Assembly: GCF_000380165.1 (NCBI RefSeq)
Contig: NZ_KB904636.1
Coordinates: forward strand, 62,001 to 126,000
DNA: 64,000 bases
Direction of reading: 5' to 3'
DNA from: Wenjunlia vitaminophila DSM 41686
Lineage (GTDB): Bacteria > Actinomycetota > Actinomycetes > Streptomycetales > Streptomycetaceae
Shown: one piece after another, positions 63,980-64,000 of the stretch
Numbering within the stretch: position 1 is the stretch's first letter
Layout of the letters: every line of letters begins with the position of its first letter
Translations under genes and position numbers: made by a program
The notes under the pieces: generated by a model
The model's database searches: none
What the model was told of the DNA's origin: nothing
What the model saw: only the letters and a program-made list of their open reading frames with translations

Positions 63980-64000
63980 CGGCGCCCGGCCGCCGGGGCG

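Overview
The window looks like chromosomal arm sequence from a streptomycete (order Streptomycetales). GC is very high throughout and GTG/TTG starts are common. A tap-tpg pair is present, the genes for the telomere-capping proteins of linear Streptomyces replicons, and there is a near-perfect DasR operator. I name no species. I see no rRNA, tRNA, CRISPR array or insertion sequence.

Layout. 1-3864: an operon of a zinc alcohol dehydrogenase (cut by the window edge), an FAD amine oxidase, an MFS exporter and a TusA-like protein. 4060-9779: an orphan Cys-rich protein, a 42-residue ORF, a lipoprotein, a TylF-like methyltransferase and a secreted lipase-like hydrolase. 10019-12679: a compact lasso peptide cluster in order A-C-B1-B2. 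12954-18594: a DUF5959 protein and a two-gene GH15/GH84 exo-enzyme operon under a DasR (dre) site. 19134-20603: a small LuxR-type protein and a nucleotidyltransferase. 20677-28740, all on the minus strand: a second-type gyrB, an EACC1 protein, an EACC1-associated caspase, tap and tpg. 29337-41970: accessory metabolic genes including a CGNR regulator/MBL hydrolase pair with repeated operators, an M23 peptidase, a formamidase, a DHFR-like protein, a VOC protein, a TMEM175 channel, a B-type lectin, a beta-lactamase-fold hydrolase and PhoD. 42198-59326: an L-fucose regulon. 59502-60062: a frameshifted gene. 60903-63979: a class II lanthipeptide precursor and its LanM, running to the window edge.

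The largest functional unit is the fucose region. A secreted beta-helix protein (GH141-like) and a secreted GH29 alpha-L-fucosidase would release fucose. An RbsABC-type ABC transporter would import it. A six-gene, mostly overlapping operon would oxidise it without phosphorylation: an aldo/keto reductase as fucose dehydrogenase, L-fuconate dehydratase, an SDR, then LutABC to oxidise the L-lactate product to pyruvate. A FadR-type GntR regulator sits in the middle, and copies of a shared motif (CATCSGATG followed by an AT-rich flank) lie in front of every transcription unit in the block. Two expected enzymes, fuconolactonase and the final diketo-acid hydrolase, are not in the window.

Other points of interest are the two RiPP clusters with readable precursor peptides, the caspase-EACC1 conflict module beside an extra gyrB and the telomere genes, and three 11-bp direct repeats upstream of tap. 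All functional calls come from reading the sequence and recalling protein families; no searches were run.
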